A DNA stretch of 64,000 nt from an uncultured Lachnospiraceae bacterium (lineage in GTDB: Bacteria; Bacillota; Clostridia; Lachnospirales; Lachnospiraceae): contig CACWHK010000007.1 in NCBI GenBank assembly GCA_902760755.1, positions 91,262 through 155,261 of the forward strand, given 5' to 3'. Below are positions 36,268 to 46,032 of the stretch, one piece after another. The notes beneath the pieces were generated by a model that did no database searches, was not told the DNA's origin, and was given only the letters and a program-made list of their open reading frames with translations. Position 1 is the stretch's first letter; each line of letters starts with the position of its first letter. The position numbers and the translations under genes were made by a program.

Positions 36268-37362
36268 ATGGAAAAAAGAAAGAGGAGAAGGTGGCAGGCG
36301 GTCCTTCTGGCCCTGCTGCTGGCAGTAACTACCGGAATCTGCCCGATCATCCCGGCAGAAAGCAGCGGCTCCGTTGCCGAGGCTGCAGAAACGAAGGAAG
36401 TGAAGGTTACGGCGAAGGCCATGTACGGCTATGCCTATCAGGTGCTGGATCTGGTGAATCAGGAGCGTAAGAAGGCAGGCCTTTCGACGCTTACCATGGA
36501 TCTGGATCTTCTGGAGGCTGCCATGCAGCGCTCTGCCGAGTGTGTTGCCATGATGGCCATCTCCGGCGGTCTCTCTCATACGAGACCGAATGAGGAAGAG
36601 TGCTTTAAGGTATCGGATAAGACCTATGCGGAGAATATTGCCTGCGGACAGAGAAGCCCGTCAGAGGTGGTGACCGCATGGATGAATTCCAAGATGGGGC
36701 ATCGGGAGAATATCCTTGGCTCCGGGTACGTAAGCATCGGTGTGGGCTGTGTTGAGGTCGATGATATTATGGTTCTTTACTGGGCCCAGGAATTCGGCTA
36801 TGACAGCGCGAGGACAGGGGCGAAGCCGGCGGATGCCGAAAGAGAGTTTACGGTAGAGGTAACACCGGAAAACTATGAGGCTGCCCTTTCATCCACGGGA
36901 TACGGGGATATCATCCGGGACACGGCAACGGGAACCTGGAAACATGATAAGAACGGCTGGTGGTATCGGAACGCGGACGGAACCTATCCCTCCTCCGCGT
37001 GGATGAAGGATTCCGGCAGCTGGTACTATTTCGGAGCAGACGGTTACATGGTGACCGGCTGGAATAAGATCGGAACCAAATGGTACTTCTTCCGGAGTAA
37101 CGGCAAGATGGCCACCGGCTGGAAGCAGTCGGACGGGAAATGGTACTTCCTGGCGAGCAACGGAGCCATGGTCACCGGCTGGCGGAAGATCGGCGGATAC
37201 TGGTACCATTTCAAGGGAGGCGGAGATATGCGGACCGGATGGTATAAGTATAACGGCTCCTGGTACTACTTTAAGAATGACGGAACCATGGCGACGGGAA
37301 CGCTGAAGATCGGTCCCGTAACCTATAAGTTCAGCTCGGAGGGCATATGCCTGAATCCGTAA
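36268..37362 (+). CDS. Secreted CAP-domain (SCP/PR-1-like) protein with cell-wall-binding repeats
   Basis: 364 residues. ATG at 36268 is preferred over 36253 because GAGGT lies upstream at a fair distance. A basic start and hydrophobic helix form a signal peptide. Residues about 45-185 are a CAP domain: LDLVNQERKKAGLSTLTMD, LSHTRPNEEE, AENIACGQRSPSEVVTAWMNS, GHRENILGSGYVSIGVG. Bacterial CAP proteins are common secreted proteins next to cell-wall functions; their activity is not settled. From about 210 to the end are repeats of the GWxxxGxxWYY type, whose codons resemble those of the neighbouring genes. Confidence 0.9.
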   Translation: MEKRKRRRWQAVLLALLLAVTTGICPIIPAESSGSVAEAAETKEVKVTAKAMYGYAYQVLDLVNQERKKAGLSTLTMDLDLLEAAMQRSAECVAMMAISGGLSHTRPNEEECFKVSDKTYAENIACGQRSPSEVVTAWMNSKMGHRENILGSGYVSIGVGCVEVDDIMVLYWAQEFGYDSARTGAKPADAEREFTVEVTPENYEAALSSTGYGDIIRDTATGTWKHDKNGWWYRNADGTYPSSAWMKDSGSWYYFGADGYMVTGWNKIGTKWYFFRSNGKMATGWKQSDGKWYFLASNGAMVTGWRKIGGYWYHFKGGGDMRTGWYKYNGSWYYFKNDGTMATGTLKIGPVTYKFSSEGICLNP

Positions 37363-37411
37363 TGACAGGAACCGACGGTTTGGGTGAAGGAAGAAAGGAG
37401 AAGGATGGTCC

Positions 37412-40400
37412 ATGAGGAAGAAAGGACTGAAAGCTGCAGTTCTGATCCTTGCGCTTGCAGCTACGGCAACGATCGCTGATCATGGTGTTCAGGCAGAGGA
37501 ACTGGATGTAACCTCCGAGATGGGGGAAGCAGAGGCACTGGAAACAGAGTCTTTGCAGGAGGAAAAAAACGGATGGGTTTCGGAAGAGGGAGGAGACCGC
37601 TATTATGTGGATGGTCTCTATCTCAGTGGTATGGTAATAAAGATCGACGGGTTTTATTACGGCTTCGACTATTCCGGGTATCTTTTCAAAGGAACGATGT
37701 TCAGCTTCTGGAATTATGAGACGGAACGGGAAGACTTCTACCGGGCGAAGGATAACGGAAAGCTTTATACCTCTGCATGGTATGATGCAGGCTGGGGAGA
37801 TTACTATTATTACGGAGAAGACGCCGTTGCCGTAAACGGCCTTGTGACCGTAAATAAGGTAGACTATCTCTTCGATCGAGGCCTTCTGATGACGGATTAT
37901 GCACAGCTGATCGACGGAAGCTGGTACGTGTCCAACAAAGACGGGAAAGCCACCAAACTGGATGATAAGGACGGTTGGAAGTCTGTCGACGGATCCTATT
38001 ATTACATGCAGGGCGGGGAGCTGATCCGTGAAATGACAAAGAAGATCGGAAGTACCACCTACGGCTTCGGTTACGGCGGAAAGATGTACAAGGATCAGGC
38101 CTTCTTTCTCTATGATTCCGAAAAAGGCGAGTATCTTTACTATCGGGCAGATGCAAGCGGGAAGCTCTATGAGAATACCTGGTACAGGGATGCGGATGGT
38201 GGACAGTACTATTACGGAGAAGGTGGCGTGAGTGCTGCGGGCCTCACCGTGATCAACGATAAGAAGTATTACTTCGACAACACCGGACGTATGTGGACCT
38301 CCACCACATTTAAGGATGGGGGTACGAATTATATCATCGACTCCAAGGGTAACTGCCATGAGGCAAAGAACGGAGCCTGGACCACGGTGGACGGATACAG
38401 CTACTATGTGGAGGACGGAGCGTTCCTTACAGATATGGTAAAGAAGATCGGGACCGCATACTACGGCTTTGATTTTGAGGGAAGAATGTATGACGACACC
38501 CAGTTTACCATCGATTTCGATTATTATCGTGCCAAACCCGGCGGAAAGCTGTATGCCGGAGAGTGGTATAACAATTACTACTACAGAAAGACGGCGGTAG
38601 CTCCCTCCGGGATGCTTACCATCGGCAAGACACAGTACTACTTCAGTGTAGAGGGGCGTGCGCTTCAGGATGCTTATATCGCAGATGACGGAAAACTGTA
38701 TCATGCGGATATGGACTGTAAGCTGACCGAGATCACAAAGAACGGATTCTATTACGAGGACGCAAACCGTGAGGAGTTTGTCTATGTGGAAGGTACGGAA
38801 CTGGTAACCAATGCCTGGAAGCAGAGTGGTGGGAAGTACTACTATTTCGGTGCAGACGGTTATGCATACCGGGACGATGTTTCCTGGATTGACGGGAAGT
38901 ACTATCTGTTCCGGCCGGATGGCTCCATGGTTACCAAGGGCTGGGCAAAGATCCATGATGAGTACGACTGTTATGTGACAGGCTCCGGGGCTCTTGCAAC
39001 CGGTGACCAGAAGATTGGCGGAACCTGGTATCATTTCTCGGGAGACGGGTATCTGATGAAGGGGATCATCACGACGGAGACCGGGACCTATCTCTACGGA
39101 CAGGACGGAGCCTATGTCGGAAAGCTGACGAAGGAAGGCTGGAATCAGATACAGGATGTATGGTTCTATTATGAGAGCGGAGATGTTTACAGAGGCTATC
39201 ATAAGATCAAGGACGTGGGTTACTTTTTTAACCAGCAGACGGGTGCCATGGAAGCAGATACCATCGCATATGACGGTGGTTACATGGCCTTCAATAAGAG
39301 CGGAGCCCAGGTGAAGAAGGGGTGGTACCAGATCGGATCGGACTGGTACTATGTGAAGCCGGATACAGGATTCCTGGTTGCCGGTACCGATTATACCATC
39401 GGCGGAAAGAAGTACCATTTTGATTATTCGGGAAGTCTGACACGGAACGACTTTACGGAGCTCGGGGAACAGAAGACCGTAAATGCCGACGGTGTTATCA
39501 CATCCATAAAGCAGCTGGAGGACGGGTGGACCCTTTGTAACGGGTGCTATTACTACTTTAAGAACGGATCCGCCTATACCGGCTGGGTCGGAAACTATTA
39601 TGTAGTATACGGAACGATGCTTCGGAATACCGTAACCCCGGGCGGCTATTATGTGGGCCAGAACGGGGAATATCAGAAAACCGCCGGCTGGGTGAAGGAT
39701 CCTTCCGGATACGGGACCGAGATGTATGTTAGAAGCGGCGGAAAGCTGGCAAAGAATCAGTGGCAGCAGATTGACGGAAAGTGGTATTACTTCGGAGGCA
39801 GTGAGGGCTACTCCATGACCACCGGAGCTGCAAAGATCGGCGGGATCTGGTATATCTTCGGACAGGACGGAGCATATCAGAAGACCATCGGAAAGACTCT
39901 TCCGGACGGATGGATGCAGTCAGGTAAGGACTGGTACTACTTCCGGAGTGGGGAAGTGGTGCAGGGTGCCCTGGAGCTCGACGGCAAGACCTATTCCTTT
40001 ATCGACAGTCTTCTGCAGGGTGACGGCCTCACCTTCGGATATGGATCCTCAGGCTGCTACTTCAATGTAAAGCAGGCAGCAAGAAAGAAGGCGGGCTGGA
40101 ATCAGGCAAACGGAAAGTGGTACTATTTCGGAACAAACTATAAGGCTGTTCCGTACACTTGGATCAATGATGCAGGGAAGAATTATTATCAGGAATTTGA
40201 CGGAATCCTGACCGGATACCATGTCATTTATGGAATCCTTTACTATTTCGATGAGGATGGTGCCCTGACAAAAACCTACCGGAAGCAGAGTGGCTGGCTG
40301 CAGGCCGGCGGAAACTGGTACTACTTCCGGAACGGGGAAGCGGTCCATGGAGATGTTGTAACCGTTGGTGGCAAGACCTACCTCTTTGATCATGACGGAC

Positions 40401-40570
40401 GGCTTGCATGTAATGAACTGGTCGGACAGTATTATGCAGATGCAAATGGTGTGATCGTCACAGGTGCCTGGAAGAAGATTGGTGACAAGTACTACTACTT
40501 CGGACAGGACGGCAGATTTCTTATCGGAGTATGGAAGATTGGCGGTAAGATTTATTACCTGGATTATTAG
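37412..40570 (+). CDS. Giant secreted repeat protein made of cell-wall-binding repeats (1052 aa)
   Basis: 1052 residues. A signal peptide (residues 1-26), a short acidic linker, and then only aromatic cell-wall-binding repeats to the end; no enzyme domain is seen. The first half has a higher-order repeat of about 145-150 residues (about 50-195, 195-345, 345-490): NGW, a YYY strand, KIG, YGFDY, GKMY, a disordered loop, YRA, GKLY, WY, YYYGE, GL, KYYFD. A segment TGWVGNYYVVYG at about 720 recurs in the next protein. It probably works as an adhesin or scaffold on the cell surface. It lies 49 bases after the CAP gene and 10 before its larger paralogue. Confidence 0.85.
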   Translation: MRKKGLKAAVLILALAATATIADHGVQAEELDVTSEMGEAEALETESLQEEKNGWVSEEGGDRYYVDGLYLSGMVIKIDGFYYGFDYSGYLFKGTMFSFWNYETEREDFYRAKDNGKLYTSAWYDAGWGDYYYYGEDAVAVNGLVTVNKVDYLFDRGLLMTDYAQLIDGSWYVSNKDGKATKLDDKDGWKSVDGSYYYMQGGELIREMTKKIGSTTYGFGYGGKMYKDQAFFLYDSEKGEYLYYRADASGKLYENTWYRDADGGQYYYGEGGVSAAGLTVINDKKYYFDNTGRMWTSTTFKDGGTNYIIDSKGNCHEAKNGAWTTVDGYSYYVEDGAFLTDMVKKIGTAYYGFDFEGRMYDDTQFTIDFDYYRAKPGGKLYAGEWYNNYYYRKTAVAPSGMLTIGKTQYYFSVEGRALQDAYIADDGKLYHADMDCKLTEITKNGFYYEDANREEFVYVEGTELVTNAWKQSGGKYYYFGADGYAYRDDVSWIDGKYYLFRPDGSMVTKGWAKIHDEYDCYVTGSGALATGDQKIGGTWYHFSGDGYLMKGIITTETGTYLYGQDGAYVGKLTKEGWNQIQDVWFYYESGDVYRGYHKIKDVGYFFNQQTGAMEADTIAYDGGYMAFNKSGAQVKKGWYQIGSDWYYVKPDTGFLVAGTDYTIGGKKYHFDYSGSLTRNDFTELGEQKTVNADGVITSIKQLEDGWTLCNGCYYYFKNGSAYTGWVGNYYVVYGTMLRNTVTPGGYYVGQNGEYQKTAGWVKDPSGYGTEMYVRSGGKLAKNQWQQIDGKWYYFGGSEGYSMTTGAAKIGGIWYIFGQDGAYQKTIGKTLPDGWMQSGKDWYYFRSGEVVQGALELDGKTYSFIDSLLQGDGLTFGYGSSGCYFNVKQAARKKAGWNQANGKWYYFGTNYKAVPYTWINDAGKNYYQEFDGILTGYHVIYGILYYFDEDGALTKTYRKQSGWLQAGGNWYYFRNGEAVHGDVVTVGGKTYLFDHDGRLACNELVGQYYADANGVIVTGAWKKIGDKYYYFGQDGRFLIGVWKIGGKIYYLDY

Positions 40571-40580
40571 GAGGTAAAGG

Positions 40581-43500
40581 ATGCACGTAAGAGGGATTAA
40601 GAAGAAGCTGTTTCTGGCAGGTGTGACCGTGGCGCTTCTTTCGTCCGGCGTAGCCGGTGCGAAGGATACGGCCCTGGCAGCGGAAGCAGAGGAATCGGGA
40701 GTTGTTACCGATGTAAGTGCGGACGGAACCGTTTTGGATGCAGCGGATGCGGACGATGCAAACCCGGCTGCGTCGGACGGGGACGTGACGGATCCGGAAG
40801 GCTTGGATGAAAGCGCAGCAGAGGCGGACGAAACGGATGCAGCTGCACCGGAGGATGCTGCAGGTGGAACTGCACCGGGGGATGCTGCTGGTGGAACCGC
40901 GCAAGGGAATGCTGCAGGTAGAACTGCGCAGGGGGATGCTACATGTGGAACTGCGCAGGAGGGTTCTACTACTGTAGCAGCGCAGGGTAGCAACGAGGAT
41001 ACGGAAGCATCCGATCCCAAGAAGGAGGATGCATCCTTCGCAGGTCTTTCCAATGAAAGCACGGACACTGTCCGGAATGCGGCGCAGGAAACTGCTGTTT
41101 CGGAAGCTGCAGAAGATGCAACGGACGGATGGGCTGAGGAGAACGGATATAAGGTTTACTATAAGGACGGAGCGAAGGTAAAGAGTCAGGTCCTCATGAT
41201 CGGTGGCGAATACTATGGCTTTAACTATAACGGACATCTTTACAAGAATTCGTTTTTCACGATGTACAATAATGAGAGAAAAGCCTACACATGCTTTCAT
41301 GCAGGTTCTGATGGTGTTCTGGCCCGTTCTACCTGGTATAGCAGTCCTTACGATACAAAATACTACTTTGAAGCGGATGCCGGCGGAGCCCAGGGCATCC
41401 GGACCATCGGCGGGAAAAAATATCTTTTCGATGAAGGAATGCTTATGGTTCATTCTGCCACGTATGTGGAGGATGATGCCTATGCCGGAAATAAGAACGG
41501 AGCACCCGTAAAGCTGAAGAAAAACGGATGGACCCAGGTGGATGATGCGTATTTCTACTGTGTCGAAGGGGAGTTTAAGAGTAGCGCCGTCATTGAGTGG
41601 AACGGAACATCCTACGCATTTTTTAATGACGGAAAGATGGTTGATGACAGCGTCGTCAGCATCTATGACTCTAAGGAGTCAAGGCAAAAGCTATACTGTG
41701 CGAAAAAGGGTGGCGCTCTCCGCCGCCAGGAATGGTACCAGGATCCGAATACCGGATACTATTACTACTTCAAGAAGGACTATTCGGCTGCAACGGGATA
41801 TACCAAGCTGGGGTCCACATACTACCTGTTTGACTCCTACGGGTGTTTAGTAATCAATAAGGCTATCCAGTATGACGGCGAGCTTTATGTGGCCGATGAG
41901 AACGGGAAGGCTTCGAAGGTTACGAAGAAGACCGGATGGCTGAATGCAGGAGAAGGAAAGTACTACTATGTGAAGGATGGTGAACTCGTCAAGTATCAGG
42001 TGCTTGAGATTGGCGGGAAGCTGTACGGCTTCGATTACTATGGCCAGATGTATAAGGGTGCGGAATTCGGCATAGACGGCAACTATTATTGCGCAAAGAA
42101 AAGCGGAGCTCTGTACAGAAATGAATGGTATGAGGACGGTTCCTCCTGGTATTATTTCGGAGGCGACGGTCTCAGGGTAACCGGACTGAAAAAGATCGGG
42201 AAAAAGTACTATTACTTCGGGTCTTACGGAACTATGTATACCAATACGGAAACCACGGATGATACGGGACGTTTATGGATCGTGGATTCGAAGGGCGTTG
42301 CCAAAAAAGCTCCGGACAACGGATGGCTGAAGGTCGATAATTCCTATTATTATTTCATAGACGGAACTAAGCAGAAGTACAAGGTCCTGCAGATCGGAGA
42401 AAAGCTTTACGGCTTCTCCTCTGATGGAATTCTGTATATGAATACACGGTTCTTCGTGGAATCGGGGTATCATCGCGCGGATAAGGATGGTGCACTTCTG
42501 ACCGGAGCATGGTTTAAGGACGAATACTATGATGCAAATGGAAATCAGGCAGCGGAAGGCATAACCACCATAAAGGGAAAGAAGTACATGTTCGATTTCT
42601 ATGGCAAGCTGATCTGCTCCGCATATGCGGTTTGGGATGATGTACTATACTATGGAAATGGCTCGGGCATTCCTTCGAAGGTGAAAAAGAACGGGCTGTA
42701 TCGTCTCTATGATAACAGCATTGTCATGCTCGACGGTGGTGAACTCGTAAAAGAAGACTGGAGAAAGGTGGACGGAGATTATTACTACTTCGATTCCTAC
42801 GGAGAAGGTGAGAACCGTACTCCGACGCTGGACGGATCTGATTATATCTTTCTGCCGGACGGCAGACTGGCCCGGAACGGCTGGATCAGTCTGTATGAAA
42901 AAGTATATTATGCCAAGGGAAGCGGTGAGCTTCTGAAAGGGGCCCAGACCATCGACGGTAAGAAGTATTACTTCAGTTCTTATGGAGTGATGCAGACCGG
43001 ATTCATGAAGGTGGACGGAAAGCTTGACCAAAAGACCTATTATTTCATCAGTGGGAAGCTTTGTACAAACTACGTGAATGATTCCACCTATGAGATCTAT
43101 GGCAAGAACGGTGAGCTTATTACCGGCGGCTGGGTGAAGCTGAATCAGAACTGGTTCTATGTGGATCCGGAAACAGGGACATATGTGAGATACACAAGCA
43201 GGGAGATCGACGGAAAGACATACAGGTTTGACTATTCCGGAAGACTTCTGACCGGAACGATTCAGGAATCAGATTATATTTATACAACGGATGCAGACGG
43301 TGCCGTGAAGAAGACGGAACGGCTGAAGCCCGGTTGGACCCTGGTAAACGGAGAGTACCTTTACGTTACCAAAGACGGAAACTATTATTATACCGGATGG
43401 GTCGGCAACTATTATGTATCCTACGGAAGACTCCGGACCAATCAAGTGGTTGATAAGGATTATCTGGTTGACGCGGACGGAAAATGGGTTAAGAAGCAGG

Positions 43501-44468
43501 GATGGTATTCGATGATCTCCTTTAGCATCTTCCAGTATGCGGATGAGATCAAGCGTGAAGGGTATACTATCGAAGAGGTGTCCCCGAAGTACTATGTTAA
43601 GAAAAGCGGGAAGATCGCAAGGAACGAGTGGCTTAAGATCGGCGGTTCCTGGTACTATTTCGGCGACAACGGAACGGTTGCAACAGGCGTATTCCGCGAC
43701 GGTAAGAAGGTACACCTGATGGATCTCAGCGGAAAGTGGCAAAGGACACTGAATGATCCTCAGGATGGCTGGTATGAGTATCTGGATTCCTGGATCTATA
43801 TCCAGGGAAATGATTACTACTATGGAGAGCTGACGCTCTTCGGAAAGAAGTATGCACTTCACCCGACCATGATGTCGAAGACGGTCGAATATGACTACTA
43901 CTGGTCGAATGGTTCAAGATACGGATACTATTACGGAAAGAACGGCGTAGCGGATAAGACCGTGACCGGATGGCAGAAGATCGGGAAGAAGTGGTATTAT
44001 TTCCTGAAGGACGGACGTGCGGTATCCGGATGGATCACCCTCGGAAAGAAGCGTTATTATATTGACGACAGCGAAGGCATGCTGACGGGAACTCACGCCA
44101 TCGACCGGCAGGTATATATCTTCGATAAGGATGGTGCGCTGACGAAGCAGGTTGTAAAGATCAATGGCTGGTATCAGGCATCGGACGGAAGCTGGTACTA
44201 CTTCGAAAACGGATCCCTGATCAGTGACTACCAGCGTGCGATCGACGGGAAGACGTATTACTTCACAGGCGGAAAGCTGCTTACGGATACCATTTACGGA
44301 GACTGGTATATTGATAAGAACGGACAGATCGCAAAGAATAAGTGGTATAAGATAAACGGAAAGTGGTTCTACTTCGATTCCAACGGTAGACATGTTACAG
44401 GTACACGGACCATCGGCGGTAAGACGTATCATTTCACAAATTATGGTGCTCTGATCGAAAACAACTAA
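40581..44468 (+). CDS. Giant secreted repeat protein made of cell-wall-binding repeats (1295 aa)
   Basis: 1295 residues with a good AGGAGG upstream. Signal peptide (to about residue 34, ALAAEA), then a long Ala/Asp/Glu-rich linker (about 35-175) with a four-fold 9-residue repeat, then repeats of the cell-wall-binding type up to the last residue. The same super-repeat of about 145 residues as in the protein before is visible three times in the first half (KLYGFDYYGQMY, KLYGFSSDGILY), and TGWVGNYYVSYG recurs near residue 935. No catalytic domain. It is clearly a paralogue of the 1052-residue protein, grown by repeat duplication. A terminator follows. Confidence 0.85.
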   Translation: MHVRGIKKKLFLAGVTVALLSSGVAGAKDTALAAEAEESGVVTDVSADGTVLDAADADDANPAASDGDVTDPEGLDESAAEADETDAAAPEDAAGGTAPGDAAGGTAQGNAAGRTAQGDATCGTAQEGSTTVAAQGSNEDTEASDPKKEDASFAGLSNESTDTVRNAAQETAVSEAAEDATDGWAEENGYKVYYKDGAKVKSQVLMIGGEYYGFNYNGHLYKNSFFTMYNNERKAYTCFHAGSDGVLARSTWYSSPYDTKYYFEADAGGAQGIRTIGGKKYLFDEGMLMVHSATYVEDDAYAGNKNGAPVKLKKNGWTQVDDAYFYCVEGEFKSSAVIEWNGTSYAFFNDGKMVDDSVVSIYDSKESRQKLYCAKKGGALRRQEWYQDPNTGYYYYFKKDYSAATGYTKLGSTYYLFDSYGCLVINKAIQYDGELYVADENGKASKVTKKTGWLNAGEGKYYYVKDGELVKYQVLEIGGKLYGFDYYGQMYKGAEFGIDGNYYCAKKSGALYRNEWYEDGSSWYYFGGDGLRVTGLKKIGKKYYYFGSYGTMYTNTETTDDTGRLWIVDSKGVAKKAPDNGWLKVDNSYYYFIDGTKQKYKVLQIGEKLYGFSSDGILYMNTRFFVESGYHRADKDGALLTGAWFKDEYYDANGNQAAEGITTIKGKKYMFDFYGKLICSAYAVWDDVLYYGNGSGIPSKVKKNGLYRLYDNSIVMLDGGELVKEDWRKVDGDYYYFDSYGEGENRTPTLDGSDYIFLPDGRLARNGWISLYEKVYYAKGSGELLKGAQTIDGKKYYFSSYGVMQTGFMKVDGKLDQKTYYFISGKLCTNYVNDSTYEIYGKNGELITGGWVKLNQNWFYVDPETGTYVRYTSREIDGKTYRFDYSGRLLTGTIQESDYIYTTDADGAVKKTERLKPGWTLVNGEYLYVTKDGNYYYTGWVGNYYVSYGRLRTNQVVDKDYLVDADGKWVKKQGWYSMISFSIFQYADEIKREGYTIEEVSPKYYVKKSGKIARNEWLKIGGSWYYFGDNGTVATGVFRDGKKVHLMDLSGKWQRTLNDPQDGWYEYLDSWIYIQGNDYYYGELTLFGKKYALHPTMMSKTVEYDYYWSNGSRYGYYYGKNGVADKTVTGWQKIGKKWYYFLKDGRAVSGWITLGKKRYYIDDSEGMLTGTHAIDRQVYIFDKDGALTKQVVKINGWYQASDGSWYYFENGSLISDYQRAIDGKTYYFTGGKLLTDTIYGDWYIDKNGQIAKNKWYKINGKWFYFDSNGRHVTGTRTIGGKTYHFTNYGALIENN
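40857..40964 (+). repeat. 27-bp in-frame tandem repeat in the linker of the 1295-residue protein
   Basis: Four consecutive 27-bp units (40857, 40884, 40911, 40938) encode AAGGTAPGD-like nonapeptides. The last contains the only Cys of the linker (ATCGTAQEG). In-frame length changes here would alter the distance between the cell wall and the membrane-proximal end without losing the protein. Confidence 0.85.
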
Positions 44469-44484
44469 ACTTAACAGCAATCCG

Positions 44485-44518
44485 GCAGGGGCGGAAGTCC
44501 GTCCCTGCTTTTTTTGTT
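44485..44518 (+). terminator. Terminator of glycan block A
   Basis: GCAGGG pairs with CCCTGC, extended inward by CGG/CCG, followed by seven T. It ends the run of genes that begins at 26986. Confidence 0.88.
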
Positions 44519-44539
44519 TCCTTTCAGGAGGCTTTGTGC

Positions 44540-44545
44540 TATAAT
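44540..44545 (+). promoter_or_regulatory. Extended -10 promoter of glycan block B
   Basis: TGCTATAAT: consensus TATAAT with the TGn extension, 44 bases before the glycosyltransferase gene and right after the block A terminator. The region 17 bp upstream (TTTCCT) is a weak -35. Confidence 0.65.
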
Positions 44546-44589
44546 TATTCAGTTAAAGTCTGTCCAAATGCAGGAGAACGTGTGTAAAC

Positions 44590-45891
44590 ATGAGTAAGAC
44601 GTCATCCGAAAGGAAGAATCAACATAGGAAAAGAATCCTTTATATAGAGCACTATGCAGGCTCTCCCACCATGGGAATGGAGTTCCGGCCGTACTATCTG
44701 GCCAGGGAATGGGTGAAGATGGGATACCGCGTGGACATCGTGGCTGCAGACTTCTCCCATCTTCGGATGGAGAATCCTGTGATCGATCATAATTTCCAGT
44801 GCACGACAGAGGACGGGGTCCGCTATCACTGGATCCACACCCGGCAGTATTCCGGAAACGGAGCTGCACGTGCGATCACCATGGCACAGTTTCTCTCAAA
44901 GCTTTGGGGAGCTGCAGGTCGGATCGCAGAGCGTTACAATCCGGATGTGATCATCACGTCCTCCACTTATCCGCTGGATACCTTTGTGGGACAACGGCTT
45001 CGGAAGCTGACAAGGAAAGCAAGACGTCGTACCGGGAAGGCAGGAGACGTACGTCTGATCCATGAGATGCATGACATGTGGCCCGCAACCCTGATCGAGG
45101 TTGGCGGGATGTCGAAGCATCATCCCTTCACGGTAGCCATGCAGATCGGGGAAAACAGTGCGTATAAGAAGTCAGATCTTGTGGTATCCCTGCTTCCGCT
45201 GACGGAGCCTTATATGAAGGAACATGGTCTCGCGGACGGGAAATGGTACCATATCCCCAACGGTATCGTGGAGGAAGAGTGGAAGGATCCGGAACCGATC
45301 CCGAAGGAGCATGAGGCGCTTCTTGCAAAGCTTCGGGACCGCGGGCGTTTTATCGTCGGATACTTCGGCGGGCATGCCATTTCCAATGCATTGGATGTTC
45401 TTCTGGATGCTGCTGCGAAGACAGAAGAGCGGGGCGGACGTGCTTCCTATGTTCTGGTAGGGGACGGCGTGGAGAAGGAAGCCCTGCAGAAGAAGGCAAA
45501 GGAGATGGGCCTTTCGGAGGTTTACTTCCTTCCGAAGGTACCGAAGAAGGCAGTGCCTTCCCTCACGAAATGGTTTGACTGCACCTACGTCGGGGCAAAG
45601 AATTCCTCTTTGTACCGCTTCGGCCTTTGCATGAACAAGATCTTTGATTCCATGATGGCGGGAGTTCCGATCCTCTGTGCGATCTCCACACCGGATGATA
45701 TCGTAACAAGAAACGGAGCGGGCGTGATGGTGCCCTCAGATGCACCGGAGGAGATCGATGCGGCTGTGGAGCGGTGGGAGAATACACCGAAGGAAGAGCT
45801 CGCCCGGATGGGAGAGGCAGGCCACAGGGCTGCCATAGAGAAGTATACCTACCGGAAGCAGGCGGAGGAGTTTGCAAAGCTTTTCCCATAG
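44590..45891 (+). CDS. Glycosyltransferase family 4 (WbuB-like)
   Basis: 433 residues, GT-B fold. The N-terminal domain starts ILYIEHYAGSPTMGMEFRPYYLAREW, which is typical of WbuB-like enzymes that often add an amino sugar such as fucosamine. HEMHDMWP follows. The C-terminal domain has GYFGGHAISNALDVLLDA, YVLVGDGVEKE and a donor-site region around KIFDSMMAGVPILC. It probably adds the second sugar to a lipid-linked amino sugar; donor and acceptor are inferred only. First gene of block B, with its own extended -10 promoter. Confidence 0.82.
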   Translation: MSKTSSERKNQHRKRILYIEHYAGSPTMGMEFRPYYLAREWVKMGYRVDIVAADFSHLRMENPVIDHNFQCTTEDGVRYHWIHTRQYSGNGAARAITMAQFLSKLWGAAGRIAERYNPDVIITSSTYPLDTFVGQRLRKLTRKARRRTGKAGDVRLIHEMHDMWPATLIEVGGMSKHHPFTVAMQIGENSAYKKSDLVVSLLPLTEPYMKEHGLADGKWYHIPNGIVEEEWKDPEPIPKEHEALLAKLRDRGRFIVGYFGGHAISNALDVLLDAAAKTEERGGRASYVLVGDGVEKEALQKKAKEMGLSEVYFLPKVPKKAVPSLTKWFDCTYVGAKNSSLYRFGLCMNKIFDSMMAGVPILCAISTPDDIVTRNGAGVMVPSDAPEEIDAAVERWENTPKEELARMGEAGHRAAIEKYTYRKQAEEFAKLFP

Positions 45892-45921
45892 ATCCATGTA
45901 TTATGAATTGAGAAACAATTG

Positions 45922-46010
45922 TGTCATTCTGAGGGACGCCACACGCCGGTGGCGTGTGTTAGGCGTCGAACCGACCAAGCCGGCAGGCGCGACGATAGCC
46001 CGAAGAATCT
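45922..46010. repeat. Structured intergenic repeat, copy 1
   Basis: It begins TGTCATTCTGAG and ends CGAAGAATCT; the centre has nested stems, ACACGCC/GGCGTGT within GACGCC/GGCGTC. The same two ends recur downstream of the next gene at 47365-47432. Ends of this kind occur in a repeat sequence that I have seen in many unrelated bacterial genomes. No transposase is nearby. Confidence 0.7.
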
Positions 46011-46032
46011 TGTGAATAAAGGAGATACAGAG

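Noticed and set aside
37331-39418. 695-residue open frame on the minus strand inside the 1052-residue repeat protein gene
   Set aside because: It is a shadow of repetitive plus-strand codons, has no ribosome-binding site and no recognisable domain; the plus-strand frame has a signal peptide and clear repeats.
45901-46032. tRNA or other classical RNA gene in the structured region before the WbpA-like gene
   Set aside because: The nested stems do not form a cloverleaf with conserved tRNA bases, and the ends match a second copy at 47365-47432, so a repeat element is the better explanation.
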